Assembly (NCBI RefSeq): GCF_004309355.1
Contig: NZ_BJCC01000031.1
Location: 117,375-181,374, forward strand
Origin: Enterococcus florum
GTDB taxonomy: Bacteria; Bacillota; Bacilli; Lactobacillales; Enterococcaceae
Direction of reading: 5' to 3'
DNA: 64,000 nucleotides
Position 1 is the first letter of the stretch, and each line of letters starts with the position of its first letter. A program made the translations under genes and the position numbers. This document shows, in pieces, positions 8,519-17,239 of the stretch. The notes below the pieces were generated by a model that was given only the letters and a program-made list of their open reading frames with translations, was not told the DNA's origin and made no database searches.

Positions 8519-9322
8519 ATGGAAATTGAAAACTTAGTAGACAAAAACATGAAAAAAGAAGTTACTGAAAGCGTGAAGGAAGCACACAAGGACGCTGGCG
8601 GAGATGCATCTAAAATCAAGAATGAAGCAACAAAAGGGCAAGAAGAACAAGGCAAGCAAGCCAAAGAAAAGACCAATGATTACCGTAATGACAAAGACAA
8701 CGGAGTCAAAGAAACAGATCAGAAAAAAGCAGAATCTGACAAACCCCAATCATCTCACGATAAGAATGCGGACAGCCAAGAAGCTTCAGAGAGCAAAGTC
8801 AACAAAGAAGACATCGAAAATATCCGCGGAAACGTCGAATACGATGATTCAGTAATCAAGAAAATCATCGCTGTTGCCTTAGATAGTGTGGATGGCTTAT
8901 TGACTGTAGACGGCGGATTTTTCTCAAATGCTGCCAAGAAAATCAGCAACGATGCAGATGAAACTGCCGGTATCGAAACAGAAGTCGGCAAAAAGCAAGT
9001 CGCTGTCGATATGGACGTTGTGGTTGAATACGGCAAGGACATCCAAGAAATCTTTACTCAATTGAAGCAAGTCATTGCCAAAGAAGTCAAACAAATGACG
9101 AATCTTGACGTGATCGAAGTAAACTTGAAGGTCGTAGACATCAAGACCAAAGAAGAACACGAGCAAGATAAAGAAACTTTGCAAGACAAAGCTTCTGAAA
9201 AAGCTGATGAGGCGAAAGAATATGTAAACGAAAAAAGAGACGAAGCAGAAGAAAAATCTGAGGAAGACCCGTCAGAAACATCTGAAGATGGAAAAGACGA
9301 AGAGAAAAAACGAGTAGAATAA
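8519..9322 (+). CDS. Asp23/Gls24-family envelope stress protein with long charged extensions
   Basis: The protein has 267 residues. The first about 100 are hydrophilic and rich in K, E, D and Q. Residues about 101-205 form the Asp23/Gls24 domain (starting near IRGNVEYDDSVIKKI and including VDMDVVVEYGKDI). The last about 60 residues are again acidic and lysine-rich. In enterococci Gls24 proteins are linked to starvation, bile-salt resistance and virulence. This one is larger than the common about 180-residue Gls24 and stands alone, not beside an amaP or glsB gene. GAGGAGG lies 7 bases before the ATG. A strong terminator follows. Family sure, specific role unknown. Confidence 0.85.
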   Translation: MEIENLVDKNMKKEVTESVKEAHKDAGGDASKIKNEATKGQEEQGKQAKEKTNDYRNDKDNGVKETDQKKAESDKPQSSHDKNADSQEASESKVNKEDIENIRGNVEYDDSVIKKIIAVALDSVDGLLTVDGGFFSNAAKKISNDADETAGIETEVGKKQVAVDMDVVVEYGKDIQEIFTQLKQVIAKEVKQMTNLDVIEVNLKVVDIKTKEEHEQDKETLQDKASEKADEAKEYVNEKRDEAEEKSEEDPSETSEDGKDEEKKRVE

Positions 9323-9326
9323 AGCA

Positions 9327-9362
9327 ATGAGTGAGGAACAGGCGTCCTCACTCATTTTTTTT
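9327..9362 (+). terminator. Rho-independent terminator after the Gls24-family gene
   Basis: An 11-bp perfect stem (ATGAGTGAGGA / TCCTCACTCAT), loop ACAGGCG, followed by eight T. Confidence 0.9.
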
Positions 9363-9375
9363 GTGTGGAGAATCG

Positions 9376-10266
9376 TTACATCGTGTAATGATTCGGATTG
9401 GTTTTGGTTGTTCCGATATTGTCTCTGATTTTCTTGATCGATTCAATGTTTCGATCATAGTCATGGTGCATGACGTTGGTATAAAGGATATCCATGATTG
9501 ACAAATAGCAAATCCGTGACGAAAGCGATTCGGTACGGAAAAGACTTTCCTCTGTAACAACAATGATTGATTCATCCGAAAGACTGGCCAATTCTGATCC
9601 GCTATTGCCGGTCAGTGTGATGATTTTAGCAGGTGTTTTTTTGATTTGCCGTGCCAGATTGATCGATTCAATCGTCTGTCCAGAGTGAGAGAAAATAAAC
9701 ACGCAATCCTCACTGGTCAATTTTGTCGCAAAGCTTAGTTGAATATGGTAGTCAAATACGTAATTGCAGCGATATTTTGTCCGGATGAACTTGTGAAAGC
9801 TGTCAAAAGCTACGATCGTTGATCCGCCCTGACCAAAAAAGTGCAGTGTCTTCGCCGGGTAGATCAAGGCTAATGCATTATCCAGCAGTTCTTGGGTTAA
9901 GAATTGCGTCGAGCTGGTAAGCGACTGTAAATTTGCCTGCAGTACTTTTTTTGCAATGTCGATACTCGAATCTTCGGCGGTGATATCATCAACGCCATTC
10001 ATGTAATCGACGGTCTGGTAATGTGGCTGAAAATTGGAATGCCGTGCAATGTCGATCTTAAAATCTTGAAACCCGCTGTAACCGATTTTTTTGACAAATT
10101 GGTATACAGAAGATTGTGAGACACCGATTTCAGTTGACAATTCCTCTAAGGTTTTATGAGCCAATGTTTCCTCAGAGTGTACGATGTAATCGGAAATTTT
10201 TTGTTCTGTATCGCTGAGATTCGGTCGTTTGATTCTGATTCGCTGGTCCAAATAATGGTTTTTCAT
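9376..10266 (-). CDS. MurR/RpiR-family transcriptional regulator
   Basis: A 296-residue regulator. The N-terminal helix-turn-helix (about residues 14-75; LSDTEQKISDYIV, then IGVSQSSVYQFVKKIGYSGF) is followed by a SIS sugar-phosphate isomerase domain at about 125-255 (TLHFFGQGGST, IFSHSGQT). SIS-domain regulators of this family sense phosphosugars. AGGAGG lies before the ATG on the minus strand. The gene is divergent from the long PTS/sugar-acid operon that begins 680 bases away, so it is the obvious candidate regulator of that operon, probably binding a phosphorylated sugar acid. That link is inferred from position. Confidence 0.88.
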   Translation of the reverse strand: MKNHYLDQRIRIKRPNLSDTEQKISDYIVHSEETLAHKTLEELSTEIGVSQSSVYQFVKKIGYSGFQDFKIDIARHSNFQPHYQTVDYMNGVDDITAEDSSIDIAKKVLQANLQSLTSSTQFLTQELLDNALALIYPAKTLHFFGQGGSTIVAFDSFHKFIRTKYRCNYVFDYHIQLSFATKLTSEDCVFIFSHSGQTIESINLARQIKKTPAKIITLTGNSGSELASLSDESIIVVTEESLFRTESLSSRICYLSIMDILYTNVMHHDYDRNIESIKKIRDNIGTTKTNPNHYTM

Positions 10267-10614
10267 GAGATCCTCCTAAAACGGTTCTTTTATCTATTAA
10301 AATCTGTCAATGACGCAAAACACGTGTACATAGTCTCTTCATCTTTGAATCCCCTTTCAATTGATTGAGCAGGTATTCAGTCAAAGCTTAGGTGTATTAT
10401 AGAAAATCGGTTGCTAAAAAACAATTCGATTTACTGAATTTTGCTCATATTTAAAATTATTTTTGTATTCTCCCCTTTAAAAAAATAAATAATCTTTTTT
10501 AGAATCAGGCAACTCTTTAATTAAATAGCACCCAACAGTAACTGGAAAAATGGAGATGAATGATTGCAAAATCACGCTTTTAACCGCTAAATTGTAACTA
10601 CTCAGTTATCTAAA

Positions 10615-10628
10615 AGAAAGCGCTTTAA
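10615..10628. promoter_or_regulatory. cre-like site upstream of the PTS operon
   Basis: AGAAAGCGCTTTAA has a perfect 10-base palindrome AAAGCGCTTT at its centre and fits 12 of 14 positions of the cre consensus TGWAARCGYTWNCW. It lies about 260 bases before the operon promoter. Confidence 0.45.
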
Positions 10629-10886
10629 ATAGGGCCGTTCTCTTCAAAAGACAAGGAGATGGGATTCTAGCGGTAAGGGTGTTTTCTTTCGTTGCACCAT
10701 GAGTAAATCCCTAAAGCTCATGGGAAATCAAGACTTTGGTTATCTTTTATCCTGCAGCATCAAGAAAATCAGCAGAAGCGCTCCTTCTTATATATGCCAA
10801 AATTCAAAATAGGATAACAGTATTCAAATCATTGAATTAAAATAAATATCCGAGAAATAAAAAATTTTTTTTAATTAACGAAAGAG

Positions 10887-10915
10887 TTTACATATTTTTT
10901 TTTATAGGGTACTAT
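10887..10915 (+). promoter_or_regulatory. Sigma-A promoter of the PTS/sugar-acid operon
   Basis: -35 TTTACA (10887-10892), 17-base spacer, -10 TACTAT (10910-10915). Transcription would start about 28 bases before the first gene. Confidence 0.7.
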
Positions 10916-10948
10916 TTTAGTATAGCAGAAAGGCAGGTGGAAAAAAAT

Positions 10949-11848
10949 ATGCAGATCGGTTTTATTGGCTTGGGCAAAATGGGCTTGAACATGGCACGAA
11001 ATGTTGCTGATCAAAATTGGCAGGTGATCGGTTTAGATGCGAATCAGGAAGCAAGAAAAACAGCAGCATCGTTTGGAATTGAGACTGTGGATTCAGTAGA
11101 TAAACTTTTGTTAACGCTCTCAGGCAGACGGATGATTTTCTTAAGCACCCCTGCCGGAAAGATCACGAACGGGCTGGTCGAAGAGCTGGTTTCTAAGCTG
11201 GACGAGGGGGATATCCTGATCGACAGCGGCAACTCGAATTTTCATGACAGCCAGAAAAATTATCAGCTTGCCAAGGCGCATGGGGTGTCCTTCATTGATT
11301 GCGGAACATCCGGTGGGATGCAGGGCGCACGTAACGGTGCCTGTCTGATGATCGGAGGAGATAAAGCCGCATTTAAAATCGCCGAACCCTTCTTTAGGGA
11401 TTTAGCTTGCGAGCAAGGGTATCTTTACGCTGGTAAAGCTGGCTCGGGACATTATTTGAAGATGGTTCACAACGGAATCGAGTATGCCATGATGCAAGCG
11501 ATCGGAGAGGGATTTCATCTCTTGGAAAAGGCCGATTATTCTTTTGACTTGAAGGAGGTCGCGAAAGTTTGGAATCACGGATCGATCATCGAAGCCAGAT
11601 TAATGGCATTAGCAGAGGAGGCCTTTGCAGCTGATCCGCATCTCGAAACGATCAAGGGAGAGGTGGATGCCAGCGGCGAAGCCAAATGGACAGTCGAGGA
11701 AGCCTTAAAGCACGATATTCCTGTTCCGACCATTGCTTTATCGTTATTCGTTCGAGAGGAAAGCAAGATTCCAGATAGTTTTTCAAACAAAGTCGTCTCA
11801 TCATTGCGCCACGGTTTTGGGGGACATGCCATGGTCAAAAGCAATTAA
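10949..11848 (+). CDS. 6-phosphogluconate dehydrogenase (decarboxylating), short NAD-type
   Basis: The protein has 299 residues from the ATG at 10949, chosen over an in-frame GTG at 10937 because AGGTGG lies 8 bases before the ATG. The N-terminus has a Rossmann motif (GFIGLGKMGLNMARN). The active-site stretch GHYLKMVHNGIEY with catalytic lysine and glutamate is typical of 6-phosphogluconate dehydrogenases. It has the length of the short (about 300-residue) NAD-dependent form rather than the 470-residue pentose-phosphate enzyme. It would oxidise 6-phosphogluconate, or a related sugar acid phosphate, to ribulose 5-phosphate and CO2. First gene of the operon, so it probably acts on the PTS product. 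Confidence 0.8.
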   Translation: MQIGFIGLGKMGLNMARNVADQNWQVIGLDANQEARKTAASFGIETVDSVDKLLLTLSGRRMIFLSTPAGKITNGLVEELVSKLDEGDILIDSGNSNFHDSQKNYQLAKAHGVSFIDCGTSGGMQGARNGACLMIGGDKAAFKIAEPFFRDLACEQGYLYAGKAGSGHYLKMVHNGIEYAMMQAIGEGFHLLEKADYSFDLKEVAKVWNHGSIIEARLMALAEEAFAADPHLETIKGEVDASGEAKWTVEEALKHDIPVPTIALSLFVREESKIPDSFSNKVVSSLRHGFGGHAMVKSN

Positions 11849-11862
11849 AGGAGTTTACAAAC

Positions 11863-12879
11863 ATGTCAAAGTACAGGATCGCAATCGTTAATTCAAGTAG
11901 TTTTGGAAAAATTTTCCCTGAGCATATCGCTCGGTTGGAAGCCATCGGAGAAGTCGAACAGTTTACCGTGGATGGTGAGATCGGCGGCAAGGAGTTAGCC
12001 GAGACCCTTCATGGGTACAATATTGTTATTGCAAGTGTTACCCCGTTTTTTACGCAGGAATTTTTTGATCACAAGGATGAACTTATTTTAATTACCCGAC
12101 ATGGGATCGGTTTTAACAATGTTGATGTTGAAGCGGCAAAACGACATGATACAGTGGTGACGATCATTCCTGCTTTAGTAGAACGCGACGCGGTAGCCGA
12201 AAATAATGTGACCAACTTGATGGCTCTTTTACGCCGAACCGTGGAAGCCCACGAACGAGTGAAAGCAGATCATTGGGAAGACCGGGCCCAATTTGTTGGC
12301 AGAACGCTGTTCAACAAAACAGTTGGGGTCATCGGTGTCGGCAATACCGGAAGCTGTGTTGTAGAAATTTTGCGCAATGGTTTTCGCTGCAATGTTCTGG
12401 CTTACGACCCTTATAAATCAGAACTGCATATTCAAAGCTTCGGAGCAAAAAAAGTCGAGCTTGACGAATTACTGACCTCATCGGACATCATCTGCCTATG
12501 TGCCAATCTGACGGAAGACAATTACCATATGATCTCTGCGGATGAGATCGCAAAGATGAAGGATCATGTCTATATTTCCAACAGTGCACGTGGAGCGTTG
12601 ATCGACGAAGCATCGCTTGTAAACGGGTTAACGTCTGGTAAAATCGCTGGATTTGCGACCGATGTGCTGGAAGAGGAGCCTGGACGTGCGGACCATCCTT
12701 ACTTAGCGTTTGAAAATGTGATTATGACACCGCACACCTCTGCCTATACTATGGAATGTTTAGAAGAGATGGGAAAAAAGTGTGTTCGTGATGTGGAGGA
12801 TATATCGCAAGGCAAACTGCCAGAGCGGGCAGTGCAGCCCTACAGCAAGCATTTGCCGCAGGAGATAGGGAGTAAATAA
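11863..12879 (+). CDS. D-isomer-specific 2-hydroxyacid dehydrogenase
   Basis: 338 residues. The NAD-binding motif GVIGVGNTG lies near residue 160 and the C-terminal catalytic histidine stands in TPHTSAYT. The layout is that of phosphoglycerate/D-lactate-type dehydrogenases: split N-terminal substrate domain, central Rossmann domain. Arginine of the active site is in SARGALID. It starts 14 bases after the preceding gene with GGAG before the ATG. In this operon it probably interconverts a 2-keto and a 2-hydroxy sugar acid, for example reducing a keto-gluconate. Substrate not deducible from sequence. Confidence 0.8.
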   Translation: MSKYRIAIVNSSSFGKIFPEHIARLEAIGEVEQFTVDGEIGGKELAETLHGYNIVIASVTPFFTQEFFDHKDELILITRHGIGFNNVDVEAAKRHDTVVTIIPALVERDAVAENNVTNLMALLRRTVEAHERVKADHWEDRAQFVGRTLFNKTVGVIGVGNTGSCVVEILRNGFRCNVLAYDPYKSELHIQSFGAKKVELDELLTSSDIICLCANLTEDNYHMISADEIAKMKDHVYISNSARGALIDEASLVNGLTSGKIAGFATDVLEEEPGRADHPYLAFENVIMTPHTSAYTMECLEEMGKKCVRDVEDISQGKLPERAVQPYSKHLPQEIGSK

Positions 12880-12881
12880 AG

Positions 12882-13988
12882 ATGCTGAATGATTTAAAAG
12901 TGAAAGTGGGCCCGCAGTTTTACCGGTACCACATTGACGCATTGGATTTTGTGCCGGATGTTTTAGAAGAATACGCGGCAAAAAACATATTGATCGTCCA
13001 TGGAACGGTTTCGTGGGAGAAAGCAAAACCAAAACTGGCTTTTTTGAACGATGATCGCTATCAGTTTACGTTTCATCCATACACTGGAGAATGCAGCTAT
13101 TACGGAGCGGACCTGATCGTTGAGTTGGTAAAGAAAAACAAGATTGATTTTATCATTGGAGTTGGCGGCGGAAAGTTAACTGATTTAGTCGGTTATGCCG
13201 CTCACGTGTCAAATACCAACTTTGGTGTGATCCCCACGCTAGCCAGCAATTGTGCACCTTGGACTCCGCTTTCTGTTATGTACAAAGAAAGTGGCGAATC
13301 CGAAGGAAAGACCGAGCATTTTTTAAGACAGGCCAGTTTTTTGATCACCGATCCTGAGTTGGTTCTGGATTCGCCGGTTGACTATTTCATTGCCGGGTTG
13401 GCTGATACATTGGCCAAGTGGTATGAATCGGATGCTATCTTGCAGCAGGAGCACCTAAAAGAAGAACCGTTCTTGCGGATGGCAGGCTTTACAAGTGAAT
13501 TATGCAAAGAGGCGATCACTAAGGATTCGGCCAAGGCCATCCAAGACATGAAAAACGGCAAGTTGTCAGAGGAATTTGTTCGCTTGTCCGAAATCGTCTT
13601 TGCGGTCGCAGGACTGGTAGGTGGGCTTGGCGACAAATATGCTCGAAATGCTGCCGCTCATGCGATGCATGATGCACTGAGTAAATATATTCCAGCGTGT
13701 CATGAGTATTTACATGGTGAGAAAGTCGCTTACGGAATTTTTTATCAGTTGGCAATCGAAAAAAAATGGACGATGATCGATCAGCTTTTGCCTTTTTATC
13801 AAGAGCTGGGATTGCCGATGTCACTGCAGCAGATGAATTGTTTTCCAACTGATCAGTCAGTGATCGATCACATCGTGGCGTTTATCGATTCAAAAGAAAA
13901 AGTGCACTTGATTCCCCTGCCGATCACAAAAGAGTTATTGAAGGATTCAATTTTTGAATTAGAAAATTATATAAATGGAAAGCGTTAA
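12882..13988 (+). CDS. Iron-containing alcohol dehydrogenase family protein (glycerol-dehydrogenase-like)
   Basis: 368 residues, starting two bases after the preceding stop codon. GVGGGKLTDLVGY is the NAD-binding glycine motif of the family, and metal-ligand candidates are visible in ADTLAKWYESD, HAMHDALS and EYLHGEKVAYG. The overall layout resembles glycerol dehydrogenase. It may oxidise a polyol or reduce a keto sugar acid in this pathway. The operon thus encodes three different NAD(P)-linked dehydrogenases in a row. The exact substrate is unknown. Confidence 0.8.
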   Translation: MLNDLKVKVGPQFYRYHIDALDFVPDVLEEYAAKNILIVHGTVSWEKAKPKLAFLNDDRYQFTFHPYTGECSYYGADLIVELVKKNKIDFIIGVGGGKLTDLVGYAAHVSNTNFGVIPTLASNCAPWTPLSVMYKESGESEGKTEHFLRQASFLITDPELVLDSPVDYFIAGLADTLAKWYESDAILQQEHLKEEPFLRMAGFTSELCKEAITKDSAKAIQDMKNGKLSEEFVRLSEIVFAVAGLVGGLGDKYARNAAAHAMHDALSKYIPACHEYLHGEKVAYGIFYQLAIEKKWTMIDQLLPFYQELGLPMSLQQMNCFPTDQSVIDHIVAFIDSKEKVHLIPLPITKELLKDSIFELENYINGKR

Positions 13989-14000
13989 AAAGGAGGACAT

Positions 14001-14840
14001 ATGGAAACTTTAAGTGTAATGCAGAGCTTGTTGATCGCTCTATGGGTTGCGGCTGTTATGTCAAGATGGCTAGGAGGAGGCGCAACATTAACATTGCGGT
14101 TCTCTCCACTAATGACAGGATTTATCGTTGGAGTAGTGATGGGTGATATTGCACAGGCAATGATCGTTACTGCCGCTTTGCAAATGATCTACATGGGTGT
14201 GTTCTCACCCGGAGGATCAATGCCAGCAGAGCCTTCAATCGCAGCTGCGATTGCGGTGCCCGTTGCATTGTTAGGAAATTTGAAGCCGGAAGCAGCAATT
14301 GCGGTGGCAGTGCCAGTAGGACTTTTAGGTAGTTATTTGTACCAATTCAGATTCTTCATCAATACCTTCTTAGGGAAGTATACCGATAAAGCGGTGGAGG
14401 ACATGAATCCAAAAGCAATTACCCGTTCCATTATTTTATATCCAACCATTGCTTCATTCGTATTATTTGTGCCATTGGTATTTATTGCTCTTTATTTAGG
14501 AGCACCTGTTATTGCGGATGTCATTACTGCCCTAGAAGGAACAGTCGTTATTCACGTGTTAGAAGTTGTCGGCGGCGGCCTTGCAGCGATTGGAATCGCC
14601 ACGACAGTGTATGTCATTGGACGAAAAGATTATATGGTCTTTTTCTTCCTTGCCTACTTCATGAGCGTCGTTTTGAAATCATTAGAGATCACGATGGTCA
14701 CTTACGCAATCTTTGGTGTATTGATCGCCTTGATCTTCGTGCAATCACAAAAGGGCAAGCTTGCTCCTGCTGCGAGTTCCAGTGCAGACAGCCCAAGCAC
14801 CCCATTTGACGACGACGATGACTATGATGACGGGTTCTAA
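14001..14840 (+). CDS. PTS mannose-family transporter subunit IIC
   Basis: 279 residues with about seven hydrophobic helices; stretches such as GVVMGDIAQAMIVTAALQM and FSPGGSMPAEPSIAAAIA are typical of EIIC of the mannose/sorbose class. With IID it forms the membrane channel that takes up a sugar or sugar acid for phosphorylation by IIB. The C-terminus ends in an unusual run of aspartates (DDDDDYDDGF). AAGGAGG precedes the ATG. IID, IIB and, after one unknown gene, IIA follow. Confidence 0.9.
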   Translation: METLSVMQSLLIALWVAAVMSRWLGGGATLTLRFSPLMTGFIVGVVMGDIAQAMIVTAALQMIYMGVFSPGGSMPAEPSIAAAIAVPVALLGNLKPEAAIAVAVPVGLLGSYLYQFRFFINTFLGKYTDKAVEDMNPKAITRSIILYPTIASFVLFVPLVFIALYLGAPVIADVITALEGTVVIHVLEVVGGGLAAIGIATTVYVIGRKDYMVFFFLAYFMSVVLKSLEITMVTYAIFGVLIALIFVQSQKGKLAPAASSSADSPSTPFDDDDDYDDGF

Positions 14841-14861
14841 TCTAAACGAGGAGGGAAAAAG

Positions 14862-15719
14862 ATGACTGAAATGACAAAAACAACGAATTTAGCACCAGAA
14901 GAAATTACCACAAAAGATGTAACGAAAGCGTATCTTAGATGGCATTTTGCCAATGAGATCCCCCATTCCTTTGAACGGTATTTGGCACCATCACTGCTGT
15001 ATGCAATGCTGCCAATTTTGAAAAAACTGTACAAAGACGATGACAAATTGAAAGCTGCTTATAAACGCCAATTGTTGTTCTTCAACACACAGCTTAGCTG
15101 GGGCGGCGGCGTCATCACTGGTCTGATGTCTTCGATGGAGCAGCAAAGAGCTGAAGAAGAATATGAAAACAAAGAGATCATGATGCAAGATGATCTAATG
15201 TACAATACCAAAGCTGGTTTGATGGGTGCATTGGCCGGGATTGGGGATGCGATTGACTCGGGAACGGTTCAATATATCTTTATCGCCATGGCTGTGCCGT
15301 GGGCGCAAGAAGGCAGCCCGATGGGGGCGTTGTTCCCATTTGTATGTTTTGCCTTGTACCAAGTAATCTTGGGGACCTTTTTTGCAAAACAAGCCTTTTC
15401 GATGGGGCGCAATGCAACAGGGTTGATGCAAAGTGCCGGAGTACAAACGGCGATCGAAACCCTGTCCGTACTTGGATTGTTCATGATGGGGATCTTAGCC
15501 GGAAACTATGTCAAAGTGAGTTCAGCCCTGCAGTTTAAAATCTCAGGCCGAGAATTTATCGTTCAGGACATTTTGGACCAAATCGTTCCAGGAATTTTAC
15601 CGCTGGCAGTGGTAATGGGCGTATACTGGTTCTATACGAAGAAAGGTCTGAAGGTGACACAAGCATTGCTGTGGCTGACCGGGATCTTGATCGTATTAGC
15701 TGCTGTAGGAATCTTATAA
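14862..15719 (+). CDS. PTS mannose-family transporter subunit IID
   Basis: 285 residues. It begins with a polar N-terminus, then the conserved region around WHFANEIPHSFERYLAPS, where members often have YxQMQGLGFxxxxxP; middle motifs GLMGALAGIGDAIDSGT are strongly conserved in EIID. Several hydrophobic helices lie in the second half. GGAGG lies before the ATG, 21 bases after the IIC gene. Acts with IIC as the translocating unit in the membrane. Confidence 0.9.
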   Translation: MTEMTKTTNLAPEEITTKDVTKAYLRWHFANEIPHSFERYLAPSLLYAMLPILKKLYKDDDKLKAAYKRQLLFFNTQLSWGGGVITGLMSSMEQQRAEEEYENKEIMMQDDLMYNTKAGLMGALAGIGDAIDSGTVQYIFIAMAVPWAQEGSPMGALFPFVCFALYQVILGTFFAKQAFSMGRNATGLMQSAGVQTAIETLSVLGLFMMGILAGNYVKVSSALQFKISGREFIVQDILDQIVPGILPLAVVMGVYWFYTKKGLKVTQALLWLTGILIVLAAVGIL

Positions 15720-15742
15720 TTTATCAAAGGAAGTGATCTGTA

Positions 15743-16249
15743 ATGGGAGTAGTAAATCTAGCACGGGTGGATGAGCGTCTGATCCACGGACAAGTGATGA
15801 TGACCTTATCACAAAAAAGCGGAGTCAATTCAATTTTTGTTGTAGACGAAGTGGTAGCCAAAGACAAATTCATGCGTGATCTGTACAAGAGCGCTGGGAG
15901 TCGTACTGGACAAAAAACCATCGTTATCACACCAGAAAAGGCCAAATACTATTGGGACGAATTTAATTTCAAAGAGTACAATTGTATTTTGATCACCAAA
16001 ACAGTCAGTGTAATTTATGACCTGGTCAAACATGGGGTTCCAATGAAGGAATTAAATATCGGCGGTATTGCGCAAAAGGACCCTGACAAAGACTTGTTGG
16101 TGACCAAATCTGTGTATTTAAACAAGGAAGACGCAGAACGCTTGAAAGACATGAATGAAAATTACGGGGTAGAAAATATTTATTTCCAAGCAACGCCTTC
16201 TGCACCTAAATCAAGTCTGAAAGAAGTGCTGGGACAATTCGGATTGTAG
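15743..16249 (+). CDS. PTS mannose-family transporter subunit IIB
   Basis: 168 residues, cytoplasmic. The phosphorylated histidine is His15 in RVDERLIHGQV, the family signature. It receives phosphate from IIA and passes it to the incoming substrate. AAAGGAAG lies before the ATG. Directly after the stop codon comes a 13-bp hairpin that separates it from the unknown membrane protein gene. Confidence 0.92.
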   Translation: MGVVNLARVDERLIHGQVMMTLSQKSGVNSIFVVDEVVAKDKFMRDLYKSAGSRTGQKTIVITPEKAKYYWDEFNFKEYNCILITKTVSVIYDLVKHGVPMKELNIGGIAQKDPDKDLLVTKSVYLNKEDAERLKDMNENYGVENIYFQATPSAPKSSLKEVLGQFGL

Positions 16250-16255
16250 AATGAT

Positions 16256-16293
16256 CCCGTCGGAAAAGGGTCAAACGGCGCTTTTCCGACGGG
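16256..16293 (+). repeat. 13-bp intercistronic hairpin inside the PTS operon
   Basis: CCCGTCGGAAAAG (16256-16268) pairs perfectly with 16281-16293, loop 12 bases. No T-run follows, and the next start codon is only 7 bases beyond the stem, so the ribosome site of the next gene would be at the foot of the hairpin. Likely limits expression of the next gene or protects the IIC-IID-IIB transcript. Confidence 0.7.
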
Positions 16294-16300
16294 TACTCTA

Positions 16301-17212
16301 ATGACCAAAATCAACAGAAAGTGGTTAGATCATATGGAACAAAGTGAAAAAATCAACGATTGGTTGTTTCGATACCAATATGTGTATCGTGTAAGACGCA
16401 CAGAAAAGCAAAAACGTCGATTCTTAAGCGCACTTGTAGCAGATCTTGCAGAAATGCGCGAAGATGTACGCGTGATCGAATACAATCAAGGAAAAAAATA
16501 CAGCTCAAACAATGTCTATGTGGGCAATATCAAAAAGGCCGATCGAATCATTTGTACCTATTATGACACACCACCGAAGCATTTTGGCAGTTACCCTTTC
16601 TTTGACCGAAAGCAGCAAAGCAAACACACGACCAATTTTATTATGGCGACTTCAGCGATCACCTTGCTGATCGGACTACTCGCTACATTGATTTATATGA
16701 AGGTGTCACCAACATCCTTCCAACTGACTTCACCGAGCACGATCGCGGCAATCATCTGTTTTGGACTTTATTTCTTCGGCTTAAGCAGAGTGGCAAAAGG
16801 TCTTTCTGAACGACATACCTTGGTTCGTAATACGTCTTCGCTGCTGGCCATTATGGAGATGATCAGCAGAAAGCATGATCAGAAAACAGCCTTTGCTTTC
16901 GTAGATGAAGGAACATTTGGGGAAAATGGGATCGAAGCGATGAAACGTTCGTGTAAAGCATCAGCGAAGATTTATGTTCTGGATTCGATCGGATCAGATG
17001 ACCCATTGTATTTCTCGGGTACCGGAATTTCCAAAGACAAATTGAACCAAGCAAAAATTCAGCAGACAGAACCAAAAAGTGAGCTCAATTATTTCTTTAG
17101 CGGAAAAGAGTCTTTAGACAAGAAGGGTGACTTTTTTCTGGACCAAGCAGCTTTAAAACAAAAACAGAGCAGTCAGACAAACTGCGAAGCGATTATAGAA
17201 GTATTACAATGA
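16301..17212 (+). CDS. Unknown PTS-operon membrane protein with degenerate M28-peptidase-like layout
   Basis: 303 residues, no confident family. Residues about 105-130 and 145-168 are two hydrophobic helices. On either side are segments that recall zinc aminopeptidases of family M28: IICTYYDTPP (like the metal-binding HxD strand), LVRNTSSLLAIMEM (like the DNxSG helix) and AFAFVDEGTFGENGIEAM (like FxxxDxEExGxxGS). The usual metal ligands H and D in the first two are replaced, so it would be a non-catalytic relative with a membrane insertion. No clear ribosome site is seen; a strong hairpin ends 7 bases upstream. It lies between IIB and IIA genes, so a role in substrate handling or PTS regulation is possible but unproved. 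Confidence 0.6.
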   Translation: MTKINRKWLDHMEQSEKINDWLFRYQYVYRVRRTEKQKRRFLSALVADLAEMREDVRVIEYNQGKKYSSNNVYVGNIKKADRIICTYYDTPPKHFGSYPFFDRKQQSKHTTNFIMATSAITLLIGLLATLIYMKVSPTSFQLTSPSTIAAIICFGLYFFGLSRVAKGLSERHTLVRNTSSLLAIMEMISRKHDQKTAFAFVDEGTFGENGIEAMKRSCKASAKIYVLDSIGSDDPLYFSGTGISKDKLNQAKIQQTEPKSELNYFFSGKESLDKKGDFFLDQAALKQKQSSQTNCEAIIEVLQ

Positions 17213-17239
17213 CTTTTCAAAAAAAGGGAGGAACGACAG

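Larger units (their letters stand above)
10267..10948. other. Long intergenic region between rpiR-type regulator and the PTS operon
   Basis: 680 AT-rich bases without a convincing gene. It holds a cre-like palindrome (10615-10628) and a strong promoter (10887-10915). The less AT-rich middle part (about 10620-10800) does not translate into anything recognisable. Its length suggests several regulator sites or a long leader for another start site. Confidence 0.6.
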
